A stretch of 50,945 bases of DNA from Pseudomonadota bacterium (GTDB lineage: Bacteria; Desulfobacterota; Desulfobulbia; Desulfobulbales; SURF-16), in NCBI GenBank assembly GCA_018816555.1, contig JAHIVT010000092.1, positions 1-50,945 on the forward strand, written 5' to 3'. Position numbers and translations under genes: made by a program. The notes below the pieces were generated by a model. It did not search any database and was not told where the DNA came from. It worked only from the letters and a program-made list of their open reading frames with translations. Shown here piece by piece: positions 7,057 through 16,500 of the stretch. How positions within the stretch are numbered: the first letter of the stretch is position 1; each line of letters begins with the position of its first letter.

Positions 7057-8250
7057 ATGCCAAATTACTCCTACATAACACGTAACGCAAAACTCAGAAT
7101 TCCGAGCCCCCTCTCTATTGTGATCAAAAGCAAAAGATCAGGAACCATCCTCTTTCTACTCCTCCTCATGGTGGTGGCCATTGGCGTGCTGCATGGGGTG
7201 ACCCCGGCCGACAAGGTTTTTCTCCATGAAACATACCGGCGTCTGAGTTATTTCCCCATCGTCGTGGCCGCACTGCTCTATGGAGCGGGCGGAGGCCTGC
7301 TGCTGGCAATTTTCACCATTCTGGCCTTCATTCCCCATCTCCATCTCTTTCACCAGATGAACTACGATTTTTTTCTGGGTGAGCTGACGGAAATCGGTCT
7401 CTATCTAGCCGCCGGCGGCCTGGTGGGCACCATTGCCAGCCGGGAGTCGCGGCTCAAGGAAAAATATCAGGAACTCTCTGAAAAACTTGAAAAATCCTAT
7501 GCCCGCCTCCATGAAGAGGCCGGACTGCTCATTGAAGCTGAAGAGCAGCTGCGGGTCAGCCAGAAGCTCTCCGCCCTGGGTCAGCTCTCCGCCTCCCTGG
7601 CCCATGAAATCAAAAATCCCCTGGGTGCCATCAAAGGCACGGCGGAAATCTTCCTGGACGAATTCCCCCCCGGCCATCCCAAACACGAGTTTGCCGAAAT
7701 CCTGGCAAAGGAGACGGCTCGGCTCAACACCACCGTGGAAGAAGTCCTGCGCTACTCCAGAAACCAGCAGCAGCCAGCCGCCCAGCCTGTCAGCCTCGAA
7801 CCGCTCCTCAGTGTGCTTGACCGGGTCGCCACCCTGGTTGACAACAAAATCCGCAAAAAAGGCATCACCCTCACGCGCATTATCCCCGAGGCGGCCAAAG
7901 AGATCCAGGTGGACGGCAACAAGATGTCCCAGGTATTCATCAACCTGCTGCTGAACAGCATTGAGGCGGTTGCCCAAAACGGCCTGATCCGTTTTGAGGT
8001 GCAGCTAAGGGACAACGAAACAAGAATCATCGTCGCCGACAACGGCCCCGGTATTGCCGAAGCTGAACGGGCAAAGGTTTTTGCGCCCTTTTACAGCGGA
8101 CGGCAGGACGGCACCGGTCTGGGGCTTGCCATCAGCGCCAAGATCGTTGAAAGTTACGACGGACGGATCACCATTGAATCTGCCCCTGAAGGCGGGGCCG
8201 GCTTTATCGTCATTCTGCCGGCCGTGCCGAAAATCGAGCAACGACCATGA
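7057..8250 (+). CDS. Membrane sensor histidine kinase (NtrB/AtoS type) paired with NtrC-type regulator
   Basis: Inner-membrane kinase of 397 aa. Three hydrophobic segments (about residues 29-48, 64-90 and 108-127) form a compact membrane sensor with no large periplasmic domain. A coiled coil (130-170) follows, then HisKA with the phosphorylated His183 in LAHEIKNPLG, and an HATPase domain (N box INLLLNSIEAV, G boxes DNGPGI and GTGLGLAI). The stop overlaps the start of the NtrC-type regulator (ATGA), so the pair is translationally coupled and very probably cognate. The signal is unknown. The ribosome site before 7057 is weak, so the start is uncertain. The 180 bases upstream show no clear promoter. 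Confidence 0.92.
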   Translation: MPNYSYITRNAKLRIPSPLSIVIKSKRSGTILFLLLLMVVAIGVLHGVTPADKVFLHETYRRLSYFPIVVAALLYGAGGGLLLAIFTILAFIPHLHLFHQMNYDFFLGELTEIGLYLAAGGLVGTIASRESRLKEKYQELSEKLEKSYARLHEEAGLLIEAEEQLRVSQKLSALGQLSASLAHEIKNPLGAIKGTAEIFLDEFPPGHPKHEFAEILAKETARLNTTVEEVLRYSRNQQQPAAQPVSLEPLLSVLDRVATLVDNKIRKKGITLTRIIPEAAKEIQVDGNKMSQVFINLLLNSIEAVAQNGLIRFEVQLRDNETRIIVADNGPGIAEAERAKVFAPFYSGRQDGTGLGLAISAKIVESYDGRITIESAPEGGAGFIVILPAVPKIEQRP

Positions 8251-9593
8251 ACAACCATATTCTCCTTATCGATGATGATGAAAGCCTGCGCCGCGTGACC
8301 GAGTATAACCTGGCCAAGGCCGGTTTCTCGGTAAAAACGGCGGCCAACGCCCAGCAGGGTATTGATTCCTTTCAGCGCCATCCTCCCGAGCTGGTGGTCA
8401 CCGATGTTGAACTGGGTGACGCAAGCGGCCTGGAGCTGCTCAAACGCTTCAAACAGGAGGCGCCGGACGTTCCGGTGATCATTATCACCGCCTACGGATC
8501 CATTGAAATGGCGGTGCAGGCCATGCACCAGGGGGCCTTCACCTTCATTACCAAACCCTTTGACCGGGACACCCTGATTCTCTCCTGCCGCAAGGCCCTG
8601 GAAATGCAAAGTCTGAAGATCCGCGCCCGCTCCCTGTCCCAGGAGATCAACCGGCTGACCGGCGTGGAAGGCATGGTAACGGTCAACAGCGCCATGGCCG
8701 AACTGCTGCACACCGCCCTCAAGGTGGCGGAATCCGACGCCACGGTGCTTATCAGCGGCGAGTCGGGCACCGGCAAGGAGGTGCTGGCCCGCCTCATCCA
8801 CCAGCACAGCCAGAGAAAAAAAGAACCCTTTATGGCGGTAAACTGTGCAGCCATCCCTGCTCCACTGATCGAGAGCGAACTTTTCGGCCATGTGAAGGGG
8901 GCTTTCACCGGCGCGGTGCAGAACCGGCAGGGCCGTTTTCAGGCCGCTCACCATGGCACCTTGTTTCTCGATGAAATCGGTGAACTGCTGCCTGAGATGC
9001 AGGTGAAATTTCTCCGCGTGCTCCAGGAAAAGCAGGTTGAACCGGTGGGCAGCGACCGCACGGAAACAGTGGATGTGCGCATCATCGCCGCCACCAATCG
9101 GGATCTGCGTGCCGAAATCAGCAAGGGAAATTTCCGTGATGATCTCTTCTACCGGCTGTCCGTCATCCCGCTGCATCTTCCGCCGCTGCGCGATAGAAGA
9201 GAAGATATCCCTGCCCTGGTCGCCCATTTTTTGAAAAGGCATGAAGCGCCTCCCCAGGTGTCATTTACCCCTGGTGCCCTTGCTCGCCTGCAGTCCTATC
9301 ACTGGCCCGGCAATATCAGGGAACTGCAGAACGTGGTGGAACGCTGCATTATTTTACGGGAAAAAGACGCCATTGATGAGGCTGAGATCCTGCTTCCCGG
9401 CCGCACCTCCTCTTCCGATCCCTCCCTGCCCGACATTCCGCCGGAAGGTCTTTCCCTGGAGGAGGTGGAAAAGGGCCTGATCCTCAAGGCGCTGGCCATC
9501 AGTAAAGGCAACCGTTCCGAGGCGGCCCGTCTGCTGAAGATTCCGCGCCATGTGCTTATTTACCGGCTGGAGAAGTACAGCCTGGACAGCTGA
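8247..9593 (+). CDS. NtrC-family sigma-54-dependent response regulator
   Basis: Transcription activator of 448 aa. Receiver domain 1-120 with acidic residues at LIDDDE, acceptor Asp53 (VTDVELGDA) and Lys in ITKPF. The AAA+ domain (about 140-370) has Walker A GESGTGKE (171-178), the sigma-54-contacting GAFTGA loop (218-223) and a Walker B-like [11 protein letters not shown]-terminal Fis-type helix-turn-helix ([20 protein letters not shown]) ends the protein. It is coupled to the upstream kinase and lies about 250 bases before the metal-efflux operon. It could control that operon, itself, or sigma-54 promoters elsewhere; the targets are not shown by the sequence. Confidence 0.96.
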   Translation: MNNHILLIDDDESLRRVTEYNLAKAGFSVKTAANAQQGIDSFQRHPPELVVTDVELGDASGLELLKRFKQEAPDVPVIIITAYGSIEMAVQAMHQGAFTFITKPFDRDTLILSCRKALEMQSLKIRARSLSQEINRLTGVEGMVTVNSAMAELLHTALKVAESDATVLISGESGTGKEVLARLIHQHSQRKKEPFMAVNCAAIPAPLIESELFGHVKGAFTGAVQNRQGRFQAAHHGTLFLDEIGELLPEMQVKFLRVLQEKQVEPVGSDRTETVDVRIIAATNRDLRAEISKGNFRDDLFYRLSVIPLHLPPLRDRREDIPALVAHFLKRHEAPPQVSFTPGALARLQSYHWPGNIRELQNVVERCIILREKDAIDEAEILLPGRTSSSDPSLPDIPPEGLSLEEVEKGLILKALAISKGNRSEAARLLKIPRHVLIYRLEKYSLDS

Positions 9594-9610
9594 AGAATAT
9601 CCTGCAAGCC

Positions 9611-9630
9611 ATTGAAGAATATTCTTCAAT
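9611..9630. promoter_or_regulatory. Perfect 20-bp palindrome after the NtrC-type regulator gene
   Basis: ATTGAAGAATATTCTTCAAT is a perfect inverted repeat with no loop, 18 bases after the regulator stop and 220 bases before the efflux operon. A half-copy (GAAGAATAT) overlaps the end of the regulator gene at 9593-9601. It could be an operator for a dimeric regulator; the following TTTT also allows a weak terminator. Confidence 0.45.
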
Positions 9631-9849
9631 TTTCCTGATCCACTTACTGGCCGAGGGTGCTCTGTGCCATGCACCTGACCCATTCTGCTCCCTGCAACAG
9701 CAGTTGGCGTCTGCCTTTGTACAGAGTTCCCTTTTTTGCCTGACACAAATAACCCTTACGGCACGCGGATTGCTTTAGACAATGGCCTGAGGGAGGACAT
9801 CCCCTCTCCGGGCTCTACCGGATTATCTCAAAACGAGGACAAACATCCT

Positions 9850-11124
9850 ATGAAACGCGCCATTCCTCGACATATTCTGACTCTGCTGGCACTCACTATT
9901 CTGCTGCCCCATCGCCTCTTCGCCGCCAGTCTTCCCCTGGCGGACTATCTTACCGAAGCCATTGAGCATAACGAAAACATCCAGGCGGCCAAGTCCCGGG
10001 TGCAGGGTATCAGGCAGAAGGCACGGCAAAGCTCATCCCTGCCCGACCCCCGGATGGGGATCGAATACTATCTTGAGCCGGTTGAAACACGCACCGGACC
10101 CCAGGAGGCAGCCGTCAGTCTGTCCCAGACCCTCCCCTGGCCGGGCAAGCTGTCCCTGGCTGAAAAAGTCGCCAGGCAGGATGCCGCCATGGCCGAGGCC
10201 CGCCTTGCCGCCACCCGTTTGCTGGTGGCAAGCAGGGTAAAACAGAGCTATGTGGAGTATGCCTTTAATACGGAAAATCAGACGAGTTTTGCCGAAAGCC
10301 TGGAACTGCTCAAATACATGGAAAATGTTGCCCGCACCAGGTATGCCGCCGGCACCGTTGATTACGCCAATGTACTCAAGATCCAGATCGAACTGGCCAG
10401 GGCGGAAAACAGGCTGCAGACCTCCCGCGACCAGACCTACTCCCTCATGGTCAATCTCAACAGCCTGCTGGGGGCGGATAACGACCGGGCGCGACCCGTT
10501 CCCCCGCTGCCGGATATCATCCTGACCACCGCAGAAGAACATCTGCTGGAACTTGCCCGCGAGCACAACCCGAAACTGCTTGAGGCGCGGGAGAGCATCA
10601 CCAAGGCCCAGCTCGGCGTTGATCTGGCCCAAAAGGATTTCTATCCGGATCTGACCTTGAGCGTCAAAACGATCTTTACCGGCAATGCGGAATTCGGCAA
10701 TCCCCCGGACAGCGGCAAGGACCCGATCATCGCCGGCATCAGCTTCAATATTCCGCTGTTCCAGGACCGCCGCCATGCTGCGGTGGAAGAAAAAGAGGCC
10801 ATGGCCGGGGCGGAACGGACCAGTCTCAACCAGGAGGTGCGCAGCCTGGAGGCGGATATCCAGCAGGGCCTTTTCCGTTACCGCAATGCCACCCGCAGCC
10901 GCAGCCTGTACAACGACACCCTGCTGCCCACCATCCACCAGCAGGTGGAGGTTGCCCTGGAGGCTTTCCAGAACGGCCGTCTCAGCGTACAGGAACTGCT
11001 TGATGCAGAAAATAATCTGCTGCAGTTCCAGCTGGCCAGAAGCCGCGCCCTGGCCGACCAGGCCATCGAGGTGGCCAAACTTGAGGAGCTGGTCGGGGCA
11101 ACCCTGGCCGACTGGCAGAACTGA
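9850..11124 (+). CDS. TolC/CusC-like outer membrane efflux protein
   Basis: Outer membrane channel of a tripartite metal efflux pump. 424 aa with a signal peptide (MKRAIPRH then a hydrophobic run ending in HRLFAA), followed by two repeats of the long alpha-helical OEP domain, rich in Ala, Glu and Gln. Features such as ARTRYAAGTVDYANVLKIQ and the C-terminal VQELLDAENNLLQFQ are typical of the family. No lipobox Cys is evident, unlike CusC. The start at 9850 has GAGGA upstream; the frame extends to 9736 without support. It is the first gene of a four-gene operon (YHS protein, CusB-like, CusA-like). Confidence 0.92.
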   Translation: MKRAIPRHILTLLALTILLPHRLFAASLPLADYLTEAIEHNENIQAAKSRVQGIRQKARQSSSLPDPRMGIEYYLEPVETRTGPQEAAVSLSQTLPWPGKLSLAEKVARQDAAMAEARLAATRLLVASRVKQSYVEYAFNTENQTSFAESLELLKYMENVARTRYAAGTVDYANVLKIQIELARAENRLQTSRDQTYSLMVNLNSLLGADNDRARPVPPLPDIILTTAEEHLLELAREHNPKLLEARESITKAQLGVDLAQKDFYPDLTLSVKTIFTGNAEFGNPPDSGKDPIIAGISFNIPLFQDRRHAAVEEKEAMAGAERTSLNQEVRSLEADIQQGLFRYRNATRSRSLYNDTLLPTIHQQVEVALEAFQNGRLSVQELLDAENNLLQFQLARSRALADQAIEVAKLEELVGATLADWQN

Positions 11125-11179
11125 CACCAAAACCACAGCACCTGTGCTGCTTAAGACAAATCATGACAAGGAGATTTTC

Positions 11180-11443
11180 ATGAAACCGAGCAAAACTTTC
11201 CTCCTCACCTTCTTCTTTCTCACCGCCTTCGGCGCCAACGCCGCCTTTGCCGCGCCCCAGACCACCTGCCCGGTTATGGGCGGTACGATCAATAAAGAGC
11301 TCTACGTGGATTATCAGGGCAAACGGGTTTATTTCTGCTGCGACTACTGCATTGGCGAGTTCAAGAATGACCCGGAAAAATATCTGCAGAAACTAACAGA
11401 AATGGGTCAGGAACCCAGCAGCATCCCTGATGAAAAAAAATAA
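11180..11443 (+). CDS. Small secreted YHS-domain metal-binding protein
   Basis: 87-aa protein with a signal peptide (residues 1-24, ending AAFA) and a single YHS-like domain. TCPVMGGTINKELYVDYQGK and YFCCDYCIGEFKNDPEKYL give Cys30, Cys53, Cys54 and Cys57 as likely metal ligands. Such domains occur beside or within copper and heavy-metal transporters; here the gene sits between the outer membrane channel and the periplasmic adaptor, the position often held by a periplasmic metal chaperone. A strong AAGGAG lies upstream of the start. The role as chaperone or sensor of the pump is inference. Confidence 0.88.
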   Translation: MKPSKTFLLTFFFLTAFGANAAFAAPQTTCPVMGGTINKELYVDYQGKRVYFCCDYCIGEFKNDPEKYLQKLTEMGQEPSSIPDEKK

Positions 11444-11475
11444 CCACTCAGACCCCTCACCATGCGAGGAACACC

Positions 11476-13551
11476 ATGTTCTCAAATAAAATGATGCGGT
11501 CTTTTTGTGCTGTTGCCATCTTTTTCACGCTGCTGGGCTGGCCCCCCTTTATCTCGGCCGATGAGCACGCGCATGCTGAACAGGGCCAGGAAAGCCACGA
11601 CGCGGCCACCATCTGGACCTGTTCCATGCATCCGCAGATCCAGCTTCCCGAGCCCGGCCAGTGCCCCATCTGCTTCATGGATCTCATCGAAGTGCCCAAG
11701 GACGCGGATGATAGTCAGCGCACCAGCCTGCGCCAGATATCCTTTGATGAGCGGGCACGGAAACTGGCCCAGGTCGAGGTCTCGCCGGTTATCCGGGGCA
11801 AAGGGGCGGTTGAGACAAGGATATCCGGTAAGGTGGACTATGATGAAACCCGGATCGGTACCATCACCGCCTGGGTTGGCGGCCGCATCGACAAACTCTA
11901 TGTGGACTATACCGGCGACATCGTCAAAAATGGGCAGCCCCTGGCGGAGATATACAGCCCGGAGCTGCTTACCGCCCAGGCCGAGCTGATCCAGGCGGTT
12001 GCCGCCGTAAAAAATCTCCATGATTCAACCCTGGATATCATCAAAAACACCACGGGCCGCACCGAACAGGCCTCCCGGGAAAAACTGCGCCTGCTTGGTC
12101 TGAATGACAGACAGATCGCCCAGATCATTGAACGGGGTACCCCGGCAGACCACATCACCCTCAACGCACCCATGAGCGGCATCGTCATCAACAAGGAGGT
12201 GCAGGAGGGAATGTATGTCAAAACCGGGACCATGATCTATACCATTGCCGACCTGGACCATTTGTGGGTCAACCTTGAGGCCTATGAATCCGACCTGCAG
12301 CGAATCCATGTCGGTCAGCATGTGGATTTCTCCGTGGAGGCATACCCCGGCCGGTTTTTCACCGGCAAGGTGGTGTTTATCGATCCCCAGGTCAACGACA
12401 AAACCCGTACCGTCCGTGTACGGCTCAATGCGGAAAACAAGGATGGCATGCTGAAACCAGGCATGCTGGTCCGCGCCCAGGTGATAAGCGGCTCCACAAC
12501 AGAAAGCCGTTTGCTCATCCCGGCCTCAGCCCCTCTTTTCACCGGCAAGCGGGCCATTGTCTACGTGCAGCTGCCGGAGCAGGAAGGGGTATACGAAGGC
12601 AAGGAAGTGGTCCTTGGCCCGCGCAACGGCGACTTCTACCAGGTCAAGGGAGGACTCAGAGAAGGAGAACTGGTGGTCAGCCGCGGCAATTTCAAGATCG
12701 ACTCCGCCATCCAGATCCAGGCCCGGCCCTCCATGATGAACCCCTCCTCCTTCAAGAAACATGAGGAAGAGAAATTCCCATCGCTGTTTACCTCCAAACT
12801 GCAGCTGCTCAATCACTCCTTCATCACCCTGTCCGATGCCGTGCATGGCAATGACCGGCAGGCCTTTGCCCTGTCCCTGACTGATTTCAGGTCCAGATTA
12901 CATGACCTTGATGGCGAAGCCCTGCCGGCCAAGGATAAACTCGCCTGGAAGGAAATGGCCATGCTGCTCGGCAGTGATGTGATTCTCGCCTCCGAAGCAG
13001 ATGACAGGAAAGAGTTGGACAGTATCTACGCCGCCATGGCCGAACATTTTCACCAGGTCCGTACCTATTTCGACCTGGCCGGCGCCATGGATAATGCGCC
13101 CCGTTACCCGGAAGTCCAGGCGGCACTTGCAAAACTGCTGACCGACTATTTCAGCCTGCAGCAGCAGCTGGCCAAAGACGATGAAACCGGCGCCGCGGCA
13201 AGCGAAAAAAAGATCGCCGGCCAGGCCGGGCAATTTCTCGCAAGTCTCTCCCACGTGGAAGATGAGCGGAAAAACCAACTGACAAACGATCTGCAGGAGG
13301 CCGTCAAGGGACTGGCAGCCGCTGCGACGCTAACGGACATCCGCGCTGCCTTTTTCCCGCTGAGTAAAGCGCTCAGCCTGGCGGTGTCCACCTTCGGCGC
13401 CCCTGCTTCAGGTCCGGTTTACGAACAGTTCTGTCCCATGGCCTTCGGCAATACCGGCGCCACCTGGCTGGCCGGCAGTGAAGAGATCAACAACCCCTAT
13501 TTTGGCACGAAGATGCTGCGCTGCGGCGAAGTCCGCCGCCAGCTTAAATAA
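11476..13551 (+). CDS. CusB-like RND efflux periplasmic adaptor with N-terminal metal-binding and C-terminal DUF3347 domains
   Basis: Periplasmic adaptor linking the RND pump to the outer membrane channel. 691 aa, longer than typical CusB (about 400). A signal peptide is followed by a heavy-metal-binding motif at residues 47-73 (WTCSMHPQI then CPICFMDL). Next come the barrel-sandwich hybrid and beta-barrel of membrane fusion proteins (about 95-400; GGRIDKLYVDYTGDIVKNGQ, GTMIYTIADLDHLWVNL). The C-terminal 260 residues form an alpha-helical DUF3347-like domain ending in QFCPMAFGNTGATWLAG and NPYFGTKMLRCGEV, whose Cys and Met residues suggest a second metal site. Thus metal-binding modules flank the adaptor on both sides. 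Confidence 0.92.
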   Translation: MFSNKMMRSFCAVAIFFTLLGWPPFISADEHAHAEQGQESHDAATIWTCSMHPQIQLPEPGQCPICFMDLIEVPKDADDSQRTSLRQISFDERARKLAQVEVSPVIRGKGAVETRISGKVDYDETRIGTITAWVGGRIDKLYVDYTGDIVKNGQPLAEIYSPELLTAQAELIQAVAAVKNLHDSTLDIIKNTTGRTEQASREKLRLLGLNDRQIAQIIERGTPADHITLNAPMSGIVINKEVQEGMYVKTGTMIYTIADLDHLWVNLEAYESDLQRIHVGQHVDFSVEAYPGRFFTGKVVFIDPQVNDKTRTVRVRLNAENKDGMLKPGMLVRAQVISGSTTESRLLIPASAPLFTGKRAIVYVQLPEQEGVYEGKEVVLGPRNGDFYQVKGGLREGELVVSRGNFKIDSAIQIQARPSMMNPSSFKKHEEEKFPSLFTSKLQLLNHSFITLSDAVHGNDRQAFALSLTDFRSRLHDLDGEALPAKDKLAWKEMAMLLGSDVILASEADDRKELDSIYAAMAEHFHQVRTYFDLAGAMDNAPRYPEVQAALAKLLTDYFSLQQQLAKDDETGAAASEKKIAGQAGQFLASLSHVEDERKNQLTNDLQEAVKGLAAAATLTDIRAAFFPLSKALSLAVSTFGAPASGPVYEQFCPMAFGNTGATWLAGSEEINNPYFGTKMLRCGEVRRQLK

Positions 13552-13587
13552 CGACAACTCTTTAGAGCGTGTCCGCAAAGGTGCACC

Positions 13588-16500
13588 ATGCCCACTCCCG
13601 AACAGGAACAACTGCCCAAGGCCACTTCCCTTGTCGGCGCCATCATCCGTTTCTCCCTGCTCAACAAACTGCTGGTAGCCTTGGCCCTGCTTGTCCTCAC
13701 CGGCTGGGGCCTGATGGTTGCGCCCTTTGATTTCCACCTGAGCCACCTGCCCAGGGATCCGGTGCCGGTGGATGCCATTCCTGATATCGGTGAAAACCAG
13801 CAGATCGTCTTTACCGAATGGCCCGGCCGCTCCCCCCAGGATGTGGAGGACCAGATATCCTATCCCCTGACCGTCACCCTGCTCGGCCTGCCCGGGGTGA
13901 AAACGGTGCGTTCCTATTCCATGTTCGGTTTTTCCTCCATTTACGTCATCTTTAATGATTCGGTGGAATTTTACTGGTCGCGCTCCCGGCTGCTGGAAAA
14001 ACTGGCGAGCCTGCCGACAGGCACCCTGCCGGAGGATGTCAAACCGACCCTGGGACCGGATGCCACGGGCCTGGGCCAGATATTCTGGTACACCCTGGAA
14101 GGGCGGGATAAAGACGGCAATCCCACCGGCGGCTGGGAACTTGAGGAGCTGCGCTCGGTGCAGGACTGGTATGTGCGCTATGCCCTCATGGGCGTGTCCG
14201 GCATCAGTGAAGTGGCTTCAGTGGGCGGTTTTGTCAAGGAATACCAGATCGATGTTGATCCGGACGCCATGCGCGCCAACCGGGTCACCCTGGAACAGGT
14301 ATTTTCGGCGGTCAAGATGTCAAACATTGATATCGGCGCCCGCACCATTGAGATTAACCGGGTGGAATATGTCATCCGCGGCATCGGTTTCATCAAAAGC
14401 CTGGCGGATATTGAAAATGCCGTAATCAAGGCCACGGACAACCAGCCCATCAGGATCTCCGATGTGGCAAAGGTATCCCTGGGACCGGCCCTGCGCCGGG
14501 GGGTGCTGGACAAAAACGGGGCCGAGGTGGTGGGAGGAGTGGCCGTGGCCCGCTTTGGCGACAACCCCCTGGCCGCTATTCAACGGATTAAGGAGAAGAT
14601 CAAGGAAATCAGCCCCGGGCTGCCGTCAAAAAAACTGGCCGACGGCACGGAGAGCAAGCTTACCATTGTGCCCTTTTATGACCGCTCCGGCCTGATCCAT
14701 GAAACCCTCGACACTCTGAAGACGGCACTGGGCCAGGAAATTCTCATCACCATCATTGTCGTGCTCATCTCGCTCATGCACTTCAAGAGCTCATTTGTCG
14801 TCTCCTCCCTGCTGCCCTTTGCCGTGCTGCTCAGCTTCATCGGCATGAAGGTCTTCGGGGTGGATGCCAATATCGTCGCCCTGTCCGGTATCGCCATTGC
14901 CATCGGCACCATTGTCGATATGGGTATCATCATCTGTGAAAACATCGTCACGAAACTCGATGAGGCCGGCCCGGACGGCAACAGCCTGGTGATCATCTAT
15001 GAGGCGGCCACCGAAGTCGGCAGTGCAGTGCTCACCGCCGTTTCCACCACCATTGTCAGCTTTCTGCCGGTATTCACCATGCAGGCGGCGGAAGGAAAAC
15101 TCTTCAAACCCCTGGCCTACACCAAGACCTTTGCCCTGATCGCCTCCATCATCCTGGCGCTGACCGTGCTGCCTCCCCTTGCCCACCTGCTCTTCAGGCG
15201 GGTGAAAAAACAGGACAGCTCCTACCTGGTCAACCTGGTTCTGCCCGGCCTGCTGCTGATCGCAGGTCTGGTCATTACCTGGCTTGTCAGCTCGTTGGGC
15301 CTGATTGTTGCCGCCATCGGCCTGTACCGTCTGTGCGCTAAATGGCTGCCCGGCAAGGTACAGCTTGCCGGCGGCTGGCTGGTGAACTGGTTGGTCATCC
15401 TCGTCATCACCATTCTGCTGGCCCGATCCTGGGAACCGCTTGGCATCGAGAGCGGCGCACTGGTCAATTTTCTTTTTGTGGCCCTGCTCATTGGCGCAAC
15501 CCTGGGATTTCTCCAACTTTTCCAGCACCAGTACACAAAAATGCTGGCCTGGTGCCTGCAGTACAAAAAAACATTTCTCCTCTTACCCACCATCATCACC
15601 CTGATGGGCGCCATGATCTGGCTGGGCGTACCGAGGATAACCGCCTTCCTGCCGGACATGATCCGCGGCAGCCGACTCCTTGTTTCCCTGGGCCACAGCT
15701 TCCCCGGACTTGGCAAGGAGTTCATGCCGCCCCTTGACGAGGGCTCCTTTCTCTATATGCCCACCACCATGCCCCATGCCTCCATTGCCGAGGTGCAGGA
15801 GGTGCTGGCCCAGCAGGACAGGCAGCTGAGCCGTATCCCGGAAATCTCCTCGGCCGTGGGCAAACTCGGTCGGGCGGACAGTCCCCTTGATCCGGCCCCT
15901 CTTTCCATGATTGAAACGATCATCAATTATCACTCCGAGTATATGCTGGGGGATAACGGCGAACGGTTGCTGTTTAAATTCCGTCACGACAAAAAAGATT
16001 TCTTCCGCACGCCGGAGGGCACACCTGTCCCGGCCCCGGACGGCGCTCCCTATCTGGTGCAGGGCCGCTTTGAGCGTGACGGGCAGGGCAGACTCATTGC
16101 CGACCCGGACGGCAAGGCCTTCCGTCTCTGGCGGCCGGCCCTTGATCCGGACATCAATCCCGACCGGGAAAAATGGCGGGGCATTATCAACCCGGATGAT
16201 ATCTGGAATGCAATCGTCACGGCCGCAGAAATTCCCGGGGTGACCTCGGCCCCGAAGCTGCAGCCCATCGCCACCCGCATCGTCATGCTGCAGACCGGCA
16301 TGCGTGCCCCCATGGGCATCAAGGTGAAAGGGCCGGATCTAGGGACCATCGAGGCGGTTGCCCTGCAGCTTGAGGCCCTGCTCAAACACGTTCCCGCTGT
16401 TTCGCCGGCCACGGTTCTTGCCGACCGGGTGGTGGGCAAACCCTACATTGAGATCAACATCGACCGGGAGGCCATTGCCCGTTACGGCATCATGCTGGGC

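Noticed and set aside
9690-9725. Sigma-54 promoter for the efflux operon (TTGGCGTCTGCCTTTG)
   Set aside because: The spacing between GG and the downstream element is off and the GC dinucleotide is missing.
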